Below the pieces are notes generated by a model. It made no database searches. It saw nothing but the letters and a program-made list of their open reading frames with translations, and had not been told where the DNA came from. Of a stretch of 64,000 bases of DNA, positions 31,866 through 40,133 are shown one piece after another. Numbering within the stretch: the stretch's first letter is position 1; each line of letters begins with the position of its first letter. Both the position numbers and the translations under genes were made by a program. This stretch comes from Streptomyces sp. JH34. GTDB taxonomy: Bacteria; Actinomycetota; Actinomycetes; Streptomycetales; Streptomycetaceae. The DNA is taken from assembly GCF_029428875.1 (NCBI RefSeq), contig NZ_JAJSOO010000001.1:5146001-5210000 (forward strand). The letters run 5' to 3'.

Positions 31866-34640
31866 TCACGGCTCCCGGATGAGGGCGAGGCGCTCCCTTA
31901 CGGCGTCCGCCTCCGGGTCCCGCAGCGCGTCGAAGATCGCGGCGGCACGGCGCCAGACGCCTTCGGCTCGCCGGGTGTCGCCCGTCGCCCGGAGCGTCTC
32001 TCCCAGCCGTACCAGGGTCTCCGCCTCGTGGTAGCGGTCCGCCGAGGCCCGGAACAGGGCTACGGCCTCCTCGTAGCTGGCGACCGCGCGGTCGTGACGG
32101 GCCAGATGGTGATAGGCGAAGCCGAGGCTGTCCAGGGTGGCGGCCTGGCCGTTGCGGTCACCGGCGTGCCGCTGCCGTTCGAGGGCCTGGGAACAGTTGT
32201 CGATGGCCCGTTCGTAGTCTCCCCCCGCGGCGTGCAGCCACCCGATCGCGTTCAGGGTGCGGGCCTCGCCGTCCCGGTTGCCGGACAGCCGGTACAGACG
32301 CAGCGCCTCGTCGCCGTGCCGCAGCGCCTCCGCCAGCCGTCCGTCCATGTAACAGAGTTCGACGTAGTTGTGCAGGGTCTGCGCCTGGCCTGTGGCGTCG
32401 CCCAGGCGGGCGTACAGCTCGAGGGAACGGCGCAGTCGGCTCTCCGCGGCACCGAGATTCCCGAGACGGGAGTCGGCACGGGCGAGCAGACGGCAGGCCA
32501 TGGCCTGGCCTGCCGCATCGCCGGCTCTTTCGGCTGCGACGAGCGCGGTCTCCTGGACCGTGCGCTGGTCCTGCCACAGACCGTGGGGCGCCAGGTAGGC
32601 GGTGAGTGCCCAGGCCAGCTGCCAGCTGTACGCCTCGAAGCCGTGCCGCTCCGCCTGCGCCACGGTGCGCAGCAGGACCTGGTGCTCGGCGGCGAACCAG
32701 CCGAGGGCGGTGTCGGCGTCCCGGGCGTGCCCTCCGCTGTTGGCCGGCAGCCGTGGCACGGGCGTGACGGCCGGCCACTGAGGCTGCACGAGTACGGCTG
32801 CCGCGTGAGCGCGGTGCAGGAAGTGGTCGTACAGTCGTTCGAGGGCCTCCCCGCGTTCCGCGGGCGGCTCCGTCGTCCGCACGAGCTCGGCCGCGTAGGC
32901 CCGCAGCAGATCGTGGAACAGGTAACGCCCGGGGGAGTGCTCCGTCAACAGGTGCAGCCGTGTCAGCTCCAGGAGCAGAGGCCGGACCGAGGGCTCCGGG
33001 TCTCCGGCCAGCGCCGCCGCCGCGTCCAGTGTCAGGTCGGGGCCCGGGTGGAGTCCGAGCAGGCGGAAGAGGCGGGCCGCCCCGTCGGTGAGGGCGAGCG
33101 CGGACCAGGACAGGATCCGCCGTGCGTCGCCGTCCTCCAGTGCGTTCAGCAGCGCCCCGGCGGGGCGCAGTTCGGAGGCGAAGGTGTGGAGGGGGAAGGA
33201 CGGGTGGTCCGCCATCCGTGCGGCCACGACGGCGAGGGCGAGGGGGAGCCGTCCGGTGGCGGCCACGATCTCCGCCGCCGCGGCCGGCTCGGCCGCGATC
33301 CGCTCACCCAGGCGGCGGGCGAGCAGGTCGGTCGACTCCCGCTCGGTCAGTACGTCCAGGGTGAGCGGCTGCGCCCCCTCGGTCGTCACCAGCCCGTGCA
33401 TCCGCTCCCGGCTGGTGACGACCACCACGCTCCCTCCGGCTCCGGGCAGCAGCGGCCGCGCGTGGGCGGAGTCCCGTGCGTTGTCCAGGACGACGAGTAC
33501 GCGGCGTGAGGCCAGCAGGCTGCGGAAGAGGCCCGCGCGGGCCTCCGTGCCGGAGGGTATCCGCGCCTGCGGTACCCCCAACGCCTCGATGAACCCCCGC
33601 AGGGCGTCGGTGGCCGGCAGCGGGCCCTCCTCGTCGTATCCGCGCAGGTTCACGTGGAGTTGACCGTCGGGGAAGCGGCCGGCCACCCGATGGGCCCAGT
33701 GCAGCACGAGAGCGGTCTTGCCGATGCCCGCCATTCCGGAGACCACGGTGATCACCGCGGTTCCCGGAACGGCGGTCGCGCCGCCGAGACAGGAGTCGAG
33801 CGCGGCGAGCGCGGCATCGCGGCCGACGAAGCCGGCCGTGACGAGCGGCAGTTGCCTGGGGCTGGGGGTGGCCGGGGCGTGCGCGGCCGGTGGGGGCACC
33901 GCGCGCTGCCTGAGTATGTCCTGGTGCAGACGGCTCAGTTCGGGGCCGGGTTCGAGGCCGGTCTCCCGGACCAGTACCTCGCGCGCCCGGCTGTGGGCCT
34001 CCAGCGCCCCCGCCACGTCACCGCCCCGGAAGAGGCCCAGCATCAGATGGAGCCAGGCGCCCTGCCGCAGCGGACGGCGCTCGACCAGCCCCCGCATGCG
34101 GAGGACCGCCTCCGGGCAGCGGTCCTCCGCGATCAGCGCCTCCGCGTAGTCCTCCTCGGCGTGCCAGCGCCGCTCCTCCAGCCGGCCCGCCCAGCGGTCG
34201 AGCGCGTCCGACAGCGGCAGCCCTTCGAGGAACGTCCCGCGCCACAGGCCCAGTGCCCGGTCCAGCTCCTCGCAGGCCCTGGCGGGATCGCCGAGGGTCA
34301 GGGCCCGGCGGCCGCCGGCCGCCGCCTCTTCGAAGAGGTCGACGTCCCGCTGCCCCGGCTCGATCCGGAGCAGGTAGCCGCCCGGTGTGCGCGGCACCCC
34401 GTCCCAGGGGCCGCCGCCGCCCAGGGAGGTCCGCAGACCGCGCACATAGGTCCGTAGGTTCGCGGCGGCGGAGGCCGGCGGGTCGTCGCCCCAGAGGGCC
34501 ACGGTGAGTGCGGCGGTCGGTACGGTCTCGGAAGGGCGCCGGAGGAGGGCTGCCAGCAGCAGGCGCTGTTTGGCGGAGCCCAGGTCGAGGCGGTCGCCGT
34601 CGCGGGAGACCTCCAGCGGGCCGAGAAGAGCGAAATGCAC
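31866..34640 (-). CDS. SARP/AfsR-type regulator with NB-ARC and TPR domains
   Basis: 924 residues. The order is an OmpR-like winged helix (residues ~1-95, LDLGSAKQRLLLAALLRRPS, NLRTYVRGLRTSLGG), the BTAD domain (~95-245, DVDLFEEAAAGGRRAL, PGPELSRLHQDILRQ), an NB-ARC ATPase (from ~280; Walker A VSGMAGIGKTALVLHWAH, Walker B RRVLVVLDNARDS), and TPRs (~690-910). This matches AfsR, a pathway-spanning activator of secondary metabolism and development. It is divergent from the small secreted tendamistat-like gene, and an inverted repeat lies between them, so that gene is the nearest candidate target. No biosynthetic cluster adjoins it. Confidence 0.92.
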   Translation of the reverse strand: MHFALLGPLEVSRDGDRLDLGSAKQRLLLAALLRRPSETVPTAALTVALWGDDPPASAAANLRTYVRGLRTSLGGGGPWDGVPRTPGGYLLRIEPGQRDVDLFEEAAAGGRRALTLGDPARACEELDRALGLWRGTFLEGLPLSDALDRWAGRLEERRWHAEEDYAEALIAEDRCPEAVLRMRGLVERRPLRQGAWLHLMLGLFRGGDVAGALEAHSRAREVLVRETGLEPGPELSRLHQDILRQRAVPPPAAHAPATPSPRQLPLVTAGFVGRDAALAALDSCLGGATAVPGTAVITVVSGMAGIGKTALVLHWAHRVAGRFPDGQLHVNLRGYDEEGPLPATDALRGFIEALGVPQARIPSGTEARAGLFRSLLASRRVLVVLDNARDSAHARPLLPGAGGSVVVVTSRERMHGLVTTEGAQPLTLDVLTERESTDLLARRLGERIAAEPAAAAEIVAATGRLPLALAVVAARMADHPSFPLHTFASELRPAGALLNALEDGDARRILSWSALALTDGAARLFRLLGLHPGPDLTLDAAAALAGDPEPSVRPLLLELTRLHLLTEHSPGRYLFHDLLRAYAAELVRTTEPPAERGEALERLYDHFLHRAHAAAVLVQPQWPAVTPVPRLPANSGGHARDADTALGWFAAEHQVLLRTVAQAERHGFEAYSWQLAWALTAYLAPHGLWQDQRTVQETALVAAERAGDAAGQAMACRLLARADSRLGNLGAAESRLRRSLELYARLGDATGQAQTLHNYVELCYMDGRLAEALRHGDEALRLYRLSGNRDGEARTLNAIGWLHAAGGDYERAIDNCSQALERQRHAGDRNGQAATLDSLGFAYHHLARHDRAVASYEEAVALFRASADRYHEAETLVRLGETLRATGDTRRAEGVWRRAAAIFDALRDPEADAVRERLALIREP

Positions 34641-34685
34641 CGTGACTCCCTGCCGTGCGTCCGAGGGTCCGCAAGTCCGTCTGCC

Positions 34686-34706
34686 GAGTGCGAGTTGTGC
34701 GCACTC
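34686..34706. promoter_or_regulatory. Inverted repeat between SARP and small secreted gene
   Basis: GAGTGCG, seven bases, then CGCACTC: a perfect 7-bp inverted repeat 45 bp before the SARP start and about 75 bp before the small gene. A further GCGCGG..TGCGCC lies beside it. Placement in the divergent promoter suggests an operator, though SARPs usually prefer direct repeats. Confidence 0.55.
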
Positions 34707-34781
34707 TATGCGCGGAATGTGCGCCGCTCGCCATAGCGTGCCGCCTGTTGCGAAACACGTCTTCTCGACAAGGAGTCCTTG

Positions 34782-35087
34782 ATGCGTATGTCCCGGAGGG
34801 CGGCACAGGCCGCAGTGACCGCTGCGGCTCTGGGCGGAACCATGATCATCTCGGCGACGCCGGCCGCCGCGGCGACGACGGCCCCGACCTGCATCGGCCG
34901 CATGGTCACGCAGACGACCGACGGCTTCGACGTCCTTCTCACGAACAAGTGCGGTGGCACCCGCTCGGTGAAGGTCGTCGTCTCACTGGCCGCGGACAGC
35001 CCCTGTTACGTGATGTCCAAAGGCACCAACGCCCTGTACGTCTACCACGGGATCTTCGGGAACTACGACCGTACGGTCAACTGCTGA
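34782..35087 (+). CDS. Small secreted protein, tendamistat-like (alpha-amylase-inhibitor fold)
   Basis: 101 residues from ATG 34782, six bases after AGGAG. A signal peptide (MRMSRRAAQAAVTAAALG, ending near ATPAAAA) leaves a ~70-residue mature chain. Four Cys (37, 57, 75, 101) and the frames NKCGGTRSVKVVV and DSPCYVMSKG match the spacing of tendamistat (NGCAQTVTVKVVY and GLCYAVAPG, recalled from memory), predicting the same two disulfides. The WRY triad that blocks alpha-amylase is absent; the equivalent loop reads VTQTTDGFDVL. It is therefore probably a different binder on the same scaffold. It is divergent from the SARP regulator. Confidence 0.75.
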   Translation: MRMSRRAAQAAVTAAALGGTMIISATPAAAATTAPTCIGRMVTQTTDGFDVLLTNKCGGTRSVKVVVSLAADSPCYVMSKGTNALYVYHGIFGNYDRTVNC

Positions 35088-35108
35088 CGAGGTCTCATCA
35101 GCTGTCGC

Positions 35109-35143
35109 CACAGGGCCCTTCCGCGCGGCGGAAGGGCCCTGTG
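35109..35143. terminator. Bidirectional terminator
   Basis: CACAGGGCCCTTCCGC pairs with GCGGAAGGGCCCTGTG around a GCG loop, a perfect 16-bp stem. It sits between the convergent tendamistat-like gene and accD-like gene and can serve both. Confidence 0.92.
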
Positions 35144-35153
35144 CCGTGTCCCG

Positions 35154-36515
35154 TCAGCCGCCCGTGGCCCGTGCGGGGCCGACCACCGACCGGGCCACTC
35201 CGAGCTCCACCAGGTCCTGGGGGCGAAGCCGGAGCTGATCGGCGGTGGACCGTACCTCGTCCGGACCGCGCTTCAGGATGGCCGCCGCCAGTTCCGGTGC
35301 GATCACCGAGAAGTAACTGTCCGTGGTGACATGGGTGTTGTCCGGCGCCGCCAGGGCGAGTGCGCCGCCGGAGCCGCCCTCGCCGATCACGAGCGTCGTC
35401 ACGGGGACCCGGGCTCCGGCGACCGCCGCGAAGGCGTCCGCGATGGCGGCGCCCGCGCCGGCCCGTTCCGCCTCGGCGTCGTTGGCCGCGCCCGGGGTGT
35501 CGATCAGGGTGAGCACGGGAAGGCCGAGCCGGTCCGCGAGCCGGATCAGCCGGGCGGCCGTGCGGTAGCCCGCCGGACGGGTCGCGGTGCCGCACTGCGC
35601 GGCGTACGCCACCGGCCGTCCGGCGTGCAGGCCCACCCCGCAGAGCAGCCCCGGGTCCCTGCCGCCGCACCGGTCGCCGCCGATCGGCAGACGGTAAGCG
35701 AAGTAGGCGTCCAGATAGGCCTCCGCCCGTGGCCGCGCCACCGCCCGAGCCTGTTCCACCGCGTCCCAGCCGGTCGCGGGCAGCTCCGCGGCCGACAGTG
35801 CGTCCGGTACCGGGGCTGCCTGCGCGGGACCGGTGACCGCCAGCGCGGCCAGCCAGCGGCCCAGGGTCCCGGGCAGCTCCTCCGGCGCGACGACCGCGTC
35901 GATCTGGCCGGCTGCCAGTTGTCCCTCGGCGGTGTACGCGTACGGGTCCGCGTCGGCGGGCCGCACCCGGGAACCCGCGAAGCCGATCTGCGCCCCGGGC
36001 AGCGCCAGCACCACATCGGCGCCCGCCCCCACCGTGGCCCAGCCCCCACCGGTCGTCGGATCCCGCAGTACCGCGATCTGCGCAAGCCCCTCGGCCCTCA
36101 GCGAGGTGGAAGCGCGGGCCACGCGCTGCAGCTGTGTCAGCGCGATCATGCCCTCCTGCATCCTGCTGCCCCCGGTGGCGACGAGCGAGACGAGCGGCAG
36201 CCGCCGCTCGGCCGCCAGCGCGTACGCGGCCTCCAGACGGTCTCCGGTGTGTCCGCCCAGCGAGCCGCCCATGAAGCCGAACTCGAACGACACCAGAACG
36301 CACTCCCGGTCCCCGACGAGGGCGGTCCCGTACACGACGGACTCCTCCTCGCCTGTCCGTGCCGAGGCGCGCGCCCTGGACTCCCCGTAGCCGTTCCAGC
36401 CGAGCGGGCCGTCCGGTGGTGCGGGGCGTCCGGCCGGCAGGTGCTCCGCGAACCTCCCCGTGACGGCGGCGATCGCCTCCCGCGCCGACAGGCGGGCGCA
36501 CCCGGAGTCAGTCAC
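35154..36515 (-). CDS. Acetyl-CoA/acyl-CoA carboxyltransferase subunit (AccD-like)
   Basis: 453 residues covering both crotonase-like halves of a biotin-dependent carboxyltransferase. The first half has FEFGFMGGSLGGHTGDRLEA and the oxyanion motif GGSRMQEGMIALTQL; the second has LIDTPGAANDAEAERAGAGA and VIGEGGSGGALALAAPDNTH. It would transfer CO2 from biotin to an acyl-CoA, forming malonyl-CoA or a related product. No zinc ribbon is evident at the N terminus. It starts inside the 3' end of matB (8-bp overlap), so both are made from one transcript and feed the malonyl-CoA pool. Confidence 0.9.
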   Translation of the reverse strand: MTDSGCARLSAREAIAAVTGRFAEHLPAGRPAPPDGPLGWNGYGESRARASARTGEEESVVYGTALVGDRECVLVSFEFGFMGGSLGGHTGDRLEAAYALAAERRLPLVSLVATGGSRMQEGMIALTQLQRVARASTSLRAEGLAQIAVLRDPTTGGGWATVGAGADVVLALPGAQIGFAGSRVRPADADPYAYTAEGQLAAGQIDAVVAPEELPGTLGRWLAALAVTGPAQAAPVPDALSAAELPATGWDAVEQARAVARPRAEAYLDAYFAYRLPIGGDRCGGRDPGLLCGVGLHAGRPVAYAAQCGTATRPAGYRTAARLIRLADRLGLPVLTLIDTPGAANDAEAERAGAGAAIADAFAAVAGARVPVTTLVIGEGGSGGALALAAPDNTHVTTDSYFSVIAPELAAAILKRGPDEVRSTADQLRLRPQDLVELGVARSVVGPARATGG

Positions 36516-37971
36516 CCAGGGACCTCTTCATGATCTTGCCCAGCTCGTTGCGGGGGAGGGCGTCGAGGTAGCGGACGACGCGCGGGCGCTTGTGCGGTGC
36601 CAGCAGGTCCGCCACGTGGTCCGCGAGTTCCTGCTCACCAGGGGGCGGCCCGGGGGTTTCCGGTACCACCCAGGCGACGATACGCTCGCCGAGGTCCGCG
36701 TCCGGCTCGCCGGTGACGGCCGCCTCACGCACGCCGGGATGTTCCAGGAGGGCGTTCTCGATCTCGCCCGCGCCGATCTTGTAGCCGCCGCTCTTGATGA
36801 GGTCGGTGGCCTTGCGGCCGACGATCCTGACGTAGCCGTCGGGGTCGATCGTGGCCATGTCGCCCGTGCGGAAGAAGCCGTCCTCGGTGAAGGCGGCCGC
36901 CGTGGCGTCAGGGCGGTTCAGGTATCCGGTGAAGAGGTTCGGCCCGCGCACCTGGATCTCGCCGATGGACGCGGTGTCCTCGAGCACGGTGCCGTCCTCC
37001 TCGACGAGCCTGAGCTCGACGCCGGCCAGCGGTGGTCCGACCGTCCCGGCGCGCGGCGCGCCGTCGGCCCGTACGCCCGTGTTCATGAGGGTCTCCGTCA
37101 TCCCGTACCGTTCGACGACCGTGCGTCCGGTGGCCGCGGCGATCCGTTCGTGGTCGTGGACCGGGAGGGCCGCCGAGCCGGAGACCAGCAGTCGTGCGCC
37201 CGCCAGGGCCTTCGCGAGGTTCCCGGGGCCCTCCGGGCCGGTCAGCGCGCCGGCGAGCCGGTGGTACATCGTCGGCACGCCGAACAGCATCGTGCCCCCG
37301 GAGAGAAGCTCCCGGGCCACCCCTTCGGTCGAGAACCTGCCGAGGTGGCGCACCGAGCCGCCCCTGCGCAGCGGGCCGAGGACGCCCAGGATCAGCCCGT
37401 GCACATGGAACAGCGGCAGGGCGTGGACGAGCACGTCCTCACCGGTCCACGCCCAGGCGTCCTCCAGAGCGTCCAGTGACGCGGCGATCGCCCGGCGGGT
37501 CAGGACCGCCCCCTTGGGCGGGCCCGTCGTGCCCGAGGTGTAGACGACCAGGGCCGGGGACTCCTCGGAGGGCTCGGCCGGGACGGCCCCGGCAGGACGG
37601 CCCGACGCGAGCGTGCTGACGTCCAGCCGTTCCAGGCCGTCCAGCGCGGGCGGCAGTGCGTCGGCCGCAGCGGCCAGCACCGTCGAGGGCGCGCTGTCGG
37701 CGACGATGTGCGCGAGTTCCCGCTCGCCGGTCTTCGGGTTGAGCGGTACGGCGGGCACCCCCGCCTGAAGGGCCGCCACCACGGCGACGACGGTCTCGGG
37801 GGTGGACGTGGCCCAGACGGCGACACGCCCCGCTCCCGCGATCCGGGTGGCGAGGGAGGCGGATGTCTCGGCCAACTGGGCGTAGGTCAGGACGTGTTCG
37901 CCGAACCGGACGGCCTCGGGGGAGTCCGTCCGGCCGGACGCTCCGCGCAGCGCGGGCAGTAGAGAGGTCAC
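36508..37971 (-). CDS. matB: Malonyl-CoA synthetase (acyl-CoA ligase)
   Basis: 487 residues of the ANL adenylate-forming family. The P-loop reads VVYTSGTTGPPKGAV, then LPLFHVHGLILGVLGPLRRG, RYGMTETLMNTGVRADG and GRKATDLIKSGGYKIGAGEI; the C-terminal catalytic Lys lies in LGKIMKRSLGD. The sequence is very close, as I recall, to S. coelicolor MatB (SCO2444), which ligates malonate or methylmalonate to CoA. Pairing with the carboxyltransferase indicates extender-unit supply for fatty acid or polyketide synthesis. Confidence 0.92.
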   Translation of the reverse strand: MTSLLPALRGASGRTDSPEAVRFGEHVLTYAQLAETSASLATRIAGAGRVAVWATSTPETVVAVVAALQAGVPAVPLNPKTGERELAHIVADSAPSTVLAAAADALPPALDGLERLDVSTLASGRPAGAVPAEPSEESPALVVYTSGTTGPPKGAVLTRRAIAASLDALEDAWAWTGEDVLVHALPLFHVHGLILGVLGPLRRGGSVRHLGRFSTEGVARELLSGGTMLFGVPTMYHRLAGALTGPEGPGNLAKALAGARLLVSGSAALPVHDHERIAAATGRTVVERYGMTETLMNTGVRADGAPRAGTVGPPLAGVELRLVEEDGTVLEDTASIGEIQVRGPNLFTGYLNRPDATAAAFTEDGFFRTGDMATIDPDGYVRIVGRKATDLIKSGGYKIGAGEIENALLEHPGVREAAVTGEPDADLGERIVAWVVPETPGPPPGEQELADHVADLLAPHKRPRVVRYLDALPRNELGKIMKRSLGD

Positions 37972-38193
37972 GCGGTGCAGCCTAGAAGACCGATGAGGAT
38001 CCCGTCGGGGCTATGCGGTGGACGGGCAGGACTCGAAGTCGCCCGTAACAGCGGTCGGCCCGGGCCAGTGGGTCACCGCCACGGATGAGTGCGCACATGA
38101 CTCGGATGCCGAGCTGTCATCGGCGTTTCAATGCACCTTTTCTGACATTCTGTCGGTTTGTGCGCTTGGTGCGACACGGAACGTCCCTAAGGG

Positions 38194-39891
38194 GTGCGCT
38201 TGAACGCGGTGAAGCGGAGCCGGACGACGAGGACTGCCGCTGGAGTCTCGGCCGCAGTCCTTCTGATGCTTACAGGGTGTGAGGTGCCCGGTGTCTACCG
38301 GCAGGCCCGCCCGGCCAGTGGCGGTCCGTATGTCTTCTACGTGAGCCACGACGGTGATGACGAGAACGACGGCATGTCGCCGGAGAAGCCCTGGCGGACC
38401 CTCGACCACGCCGACGCAGTGCGCTTCCGGCCCGGCGACCGGCTCCGGCTCAAGGGCGGCGAGCGGTTCCGGGGCAGTGTCACCCTGGAGAAGGGCGAGG
38501 CCGGCAGCTCGACGGAGCCGGTCGTGATCGATTCGTACGGCACCGGCCGAGCCACGATCGCGCCGCGCGGCAGGTCCGGCATCACCGTGCACGACACCGC
38601 CGGAGTGGAGATCAGGAACGTCTCGCTGGTCGGCGACCGCGAGGCGCTGCGAGAGGGCATCGGGATCGCCTTCCGCACCAGGCTCCCGGGCGGCCGGCGA
38701 CTCGACCACGTCAGGATCACGAACGTCGAGGCCACAGGCTTCCAGAACGGGATCAGCGTCGGCGCGGGTAAGGGCGCTGCCGAGGGCTACAGCGACGTGC
38801 GCATCACAGACGTGTCCGTGCACCACAACCTCGAGGCCGGACTCGTCTTCTACGGGCCGGGGTTCGAGGCCGAACGCCCAGCCTACGCGCACGCCGGAAT
38901 CCGGATCGACCGGGTCAAGGCGTATTCCAACACCGGTGACCCGGACAGCGACACGCGCAACACGGGCAGTGGTGTCGTGCTCGGCAGCGTCCGCGACGCC
39001 AAGGTGATGCGCTCGGTGGCCCACGACAACGGCTCGAGGTCGGCGGCCGACGCCGAGGAGGGCCCCGAGGGCATCTGGGTGTACGACTCCACCCGCGTGG
39101 TGCTGGAGAACAACAGGGCGTACCGCAACCGCACCGGCTCGCGCGTCGACGGTGGCGGATTCGGGCTCGACAACAACGTTTCGCGATCGGTCATGCAGTA
39201 CAACCTCGCGTACGGCAACGACGGGCCTGGCTTCCTCGTCTATTCCGGCAAGCCCACCGGCGCCCACAAGAACAATGTCGTCCGCTTCAACATGAGCTGG
39301 GACGACGCGCGGAAGCTGCCCGAGTACGGCGGCATCGTCGCCTACGGCGTCCGCATGAGGAACCTGGACATCTACCACAACACGGTCGTGATGCGTACGG
39401 GGGACCTGGCTTCCCCGGTGGACGACGGGAACCGGCCTCCCGCGCTGCGGCTGCAGGACGGCATGCGCGGCGTGCGGGTCCACAACAACATCTTCGCCAC
39501 CGACGGCGGTCCGCTGGTGGCGGCCGAGTCGTCGTACGGCCCCGGGACGCTGCTCCTCCAGGGGAACGACTACTACAGCACGGGCCCTTGGTCGTTGGAG
39601 TGGGGAACGCGGCGCTTCACGACGCTGGCCGACTGGCGCACCGGCTCCCGCCAGGAATTGCTCGACGGCGAGCCGACCGGCTCCAGCGACGACCCGTGCC
39701 TGTCCGGTCTGGCCGGACCGGTCCCCAGCGGGGCCGGCCCCGGGAGCCTGGTGCCGCACTGCGAGGGCGAGGTCCCCGCCGGTATCGCCCCGCAGGCGCT
39801 GGGCGTCGATGTGGGCTCCGTCGACTACTTCGGCAACCGGGTCCCGCGGTCGCCGGACGTCGGGGCCGTGCAGGCTCCCGCAGCCGACTGA
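38194..39891 (+). CDS. Right-handed parallel beta-helix lipoprotein
   Basis: 565 residues from GTG 38194. TTG 38200 is equally possible and has better spacing from AAGGGG. A lipoprotein signal ends in LLMLTGC (Cys29). The mature chain opens with YVSHDGDDENDGMSPEKPWR, the usual start of beta-helix surface proteins, then shows PbH1-type coils rich in VRITNVEATG, GIRIDRVKAYSNTG and NNVVRFNMSW. Known relatives are polysaccharide lyases, C5-epimerases and glycan-binding proteins. It converges on the UDP-sugar/glycosyltransferase genes, so it may modify or cut the glycan they make; that is inference. Confidence 0.87.
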   Translation: MRLNAVKRSRTTRTAAGVSAAVLLMLTGCEVPGVYRQARPASGGPYVFYVSHDGDDENDGMSPEKPWRTLDHADAVRFRPGDRLRLKGGERFRGSVTLEKGEAGSSTEPVVIDSYGTGRATIAPRGRSGITVHDTAGVEIRNVSLVGDREALREGIGIAFRTRLPGGRRLDHVRITNVEATGFQNGISVGAGKGAAEGYSDVRITDVSVHHNLEAGLVFYGPGFEAERPAYAHAGIRIDRVKAYSNTGDPDSDTRNTGSGVVLGSVRDAKVMRSVAHDNGSRSAADAEEGPEGIWVYDSTRVVLENNRAYRNRTGSRVDGGGFGLDNNVSRSVMQYNLAYGNDGPGFLVYSGKPTGAHKNNVVRFNMSWDDARKLPEYGGIVAYGVRMRNLDIYHNTVVMRTGDLASPVDDGNRPPALRLQDGMRGVRVHNNIFATDGGPLVAAESSYGPGTLLLQGNDYYSTGPWSLEWGTRRFTTLADWRTGSRQELLDGEPTGSSDDPCLSGLAGPVPSGAGPGSLVPHCEGEVPAGIAPQALGVDVGSVDYFGNRVPRSPDVGAVQAPAAD

Positions 39892-39940
39892 GCCGAGCAC
39901 CGCGAGCTCCGCGAACACCGAGGAGCCGGCCGGATCGGGG

Positions 39941-39968
39941 CGGTCCACCACCCTCCGCGTGTGGACCG
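39941..39968. terminator. Hairpin after beta-helix gene
   Basis: CGGTCCAC pairs with GTGGACCG across a 12-base loop, 50 bases after the stop of the beta-helix gene. It is moderate as a terminator. Confidence 0.5.
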
Positions 39969-40081
39969 CCGCCGACGCCGGTGGCGTCTTCGCGTCCCGG
40001 ACGCCGCTCTCCCGGCAGCTGTCGGAGAACCACCTCACCGTGCCGACCGCTGCTGCTGGAGTACGGGCGTGAAACGGCTCG

Positions 40082-40118
40082 GCCCCGCGCTCGTGACCGA
40101 GGGCCATGAGCGCGGGGC
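40082..40118. terminator. Hairpin at the end of the ugd operon
   Basis: GCCCCGCGCTC pairs with GAGCGCGGGGC across a 15-base loop, 16 bases past the ugd stop on the minus strand. It lies between convergent genes and can end both transcripts. Confidence 0.75.
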
Positions 40119-40133
40119 AGATGCCGGAGGGGT

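Noticed and set aside
31770-33509. Open frame of 579 codons on the plus strand
   Set aside because: Antisense shadow of the SARP regulator's NB-ARC/TPR region.
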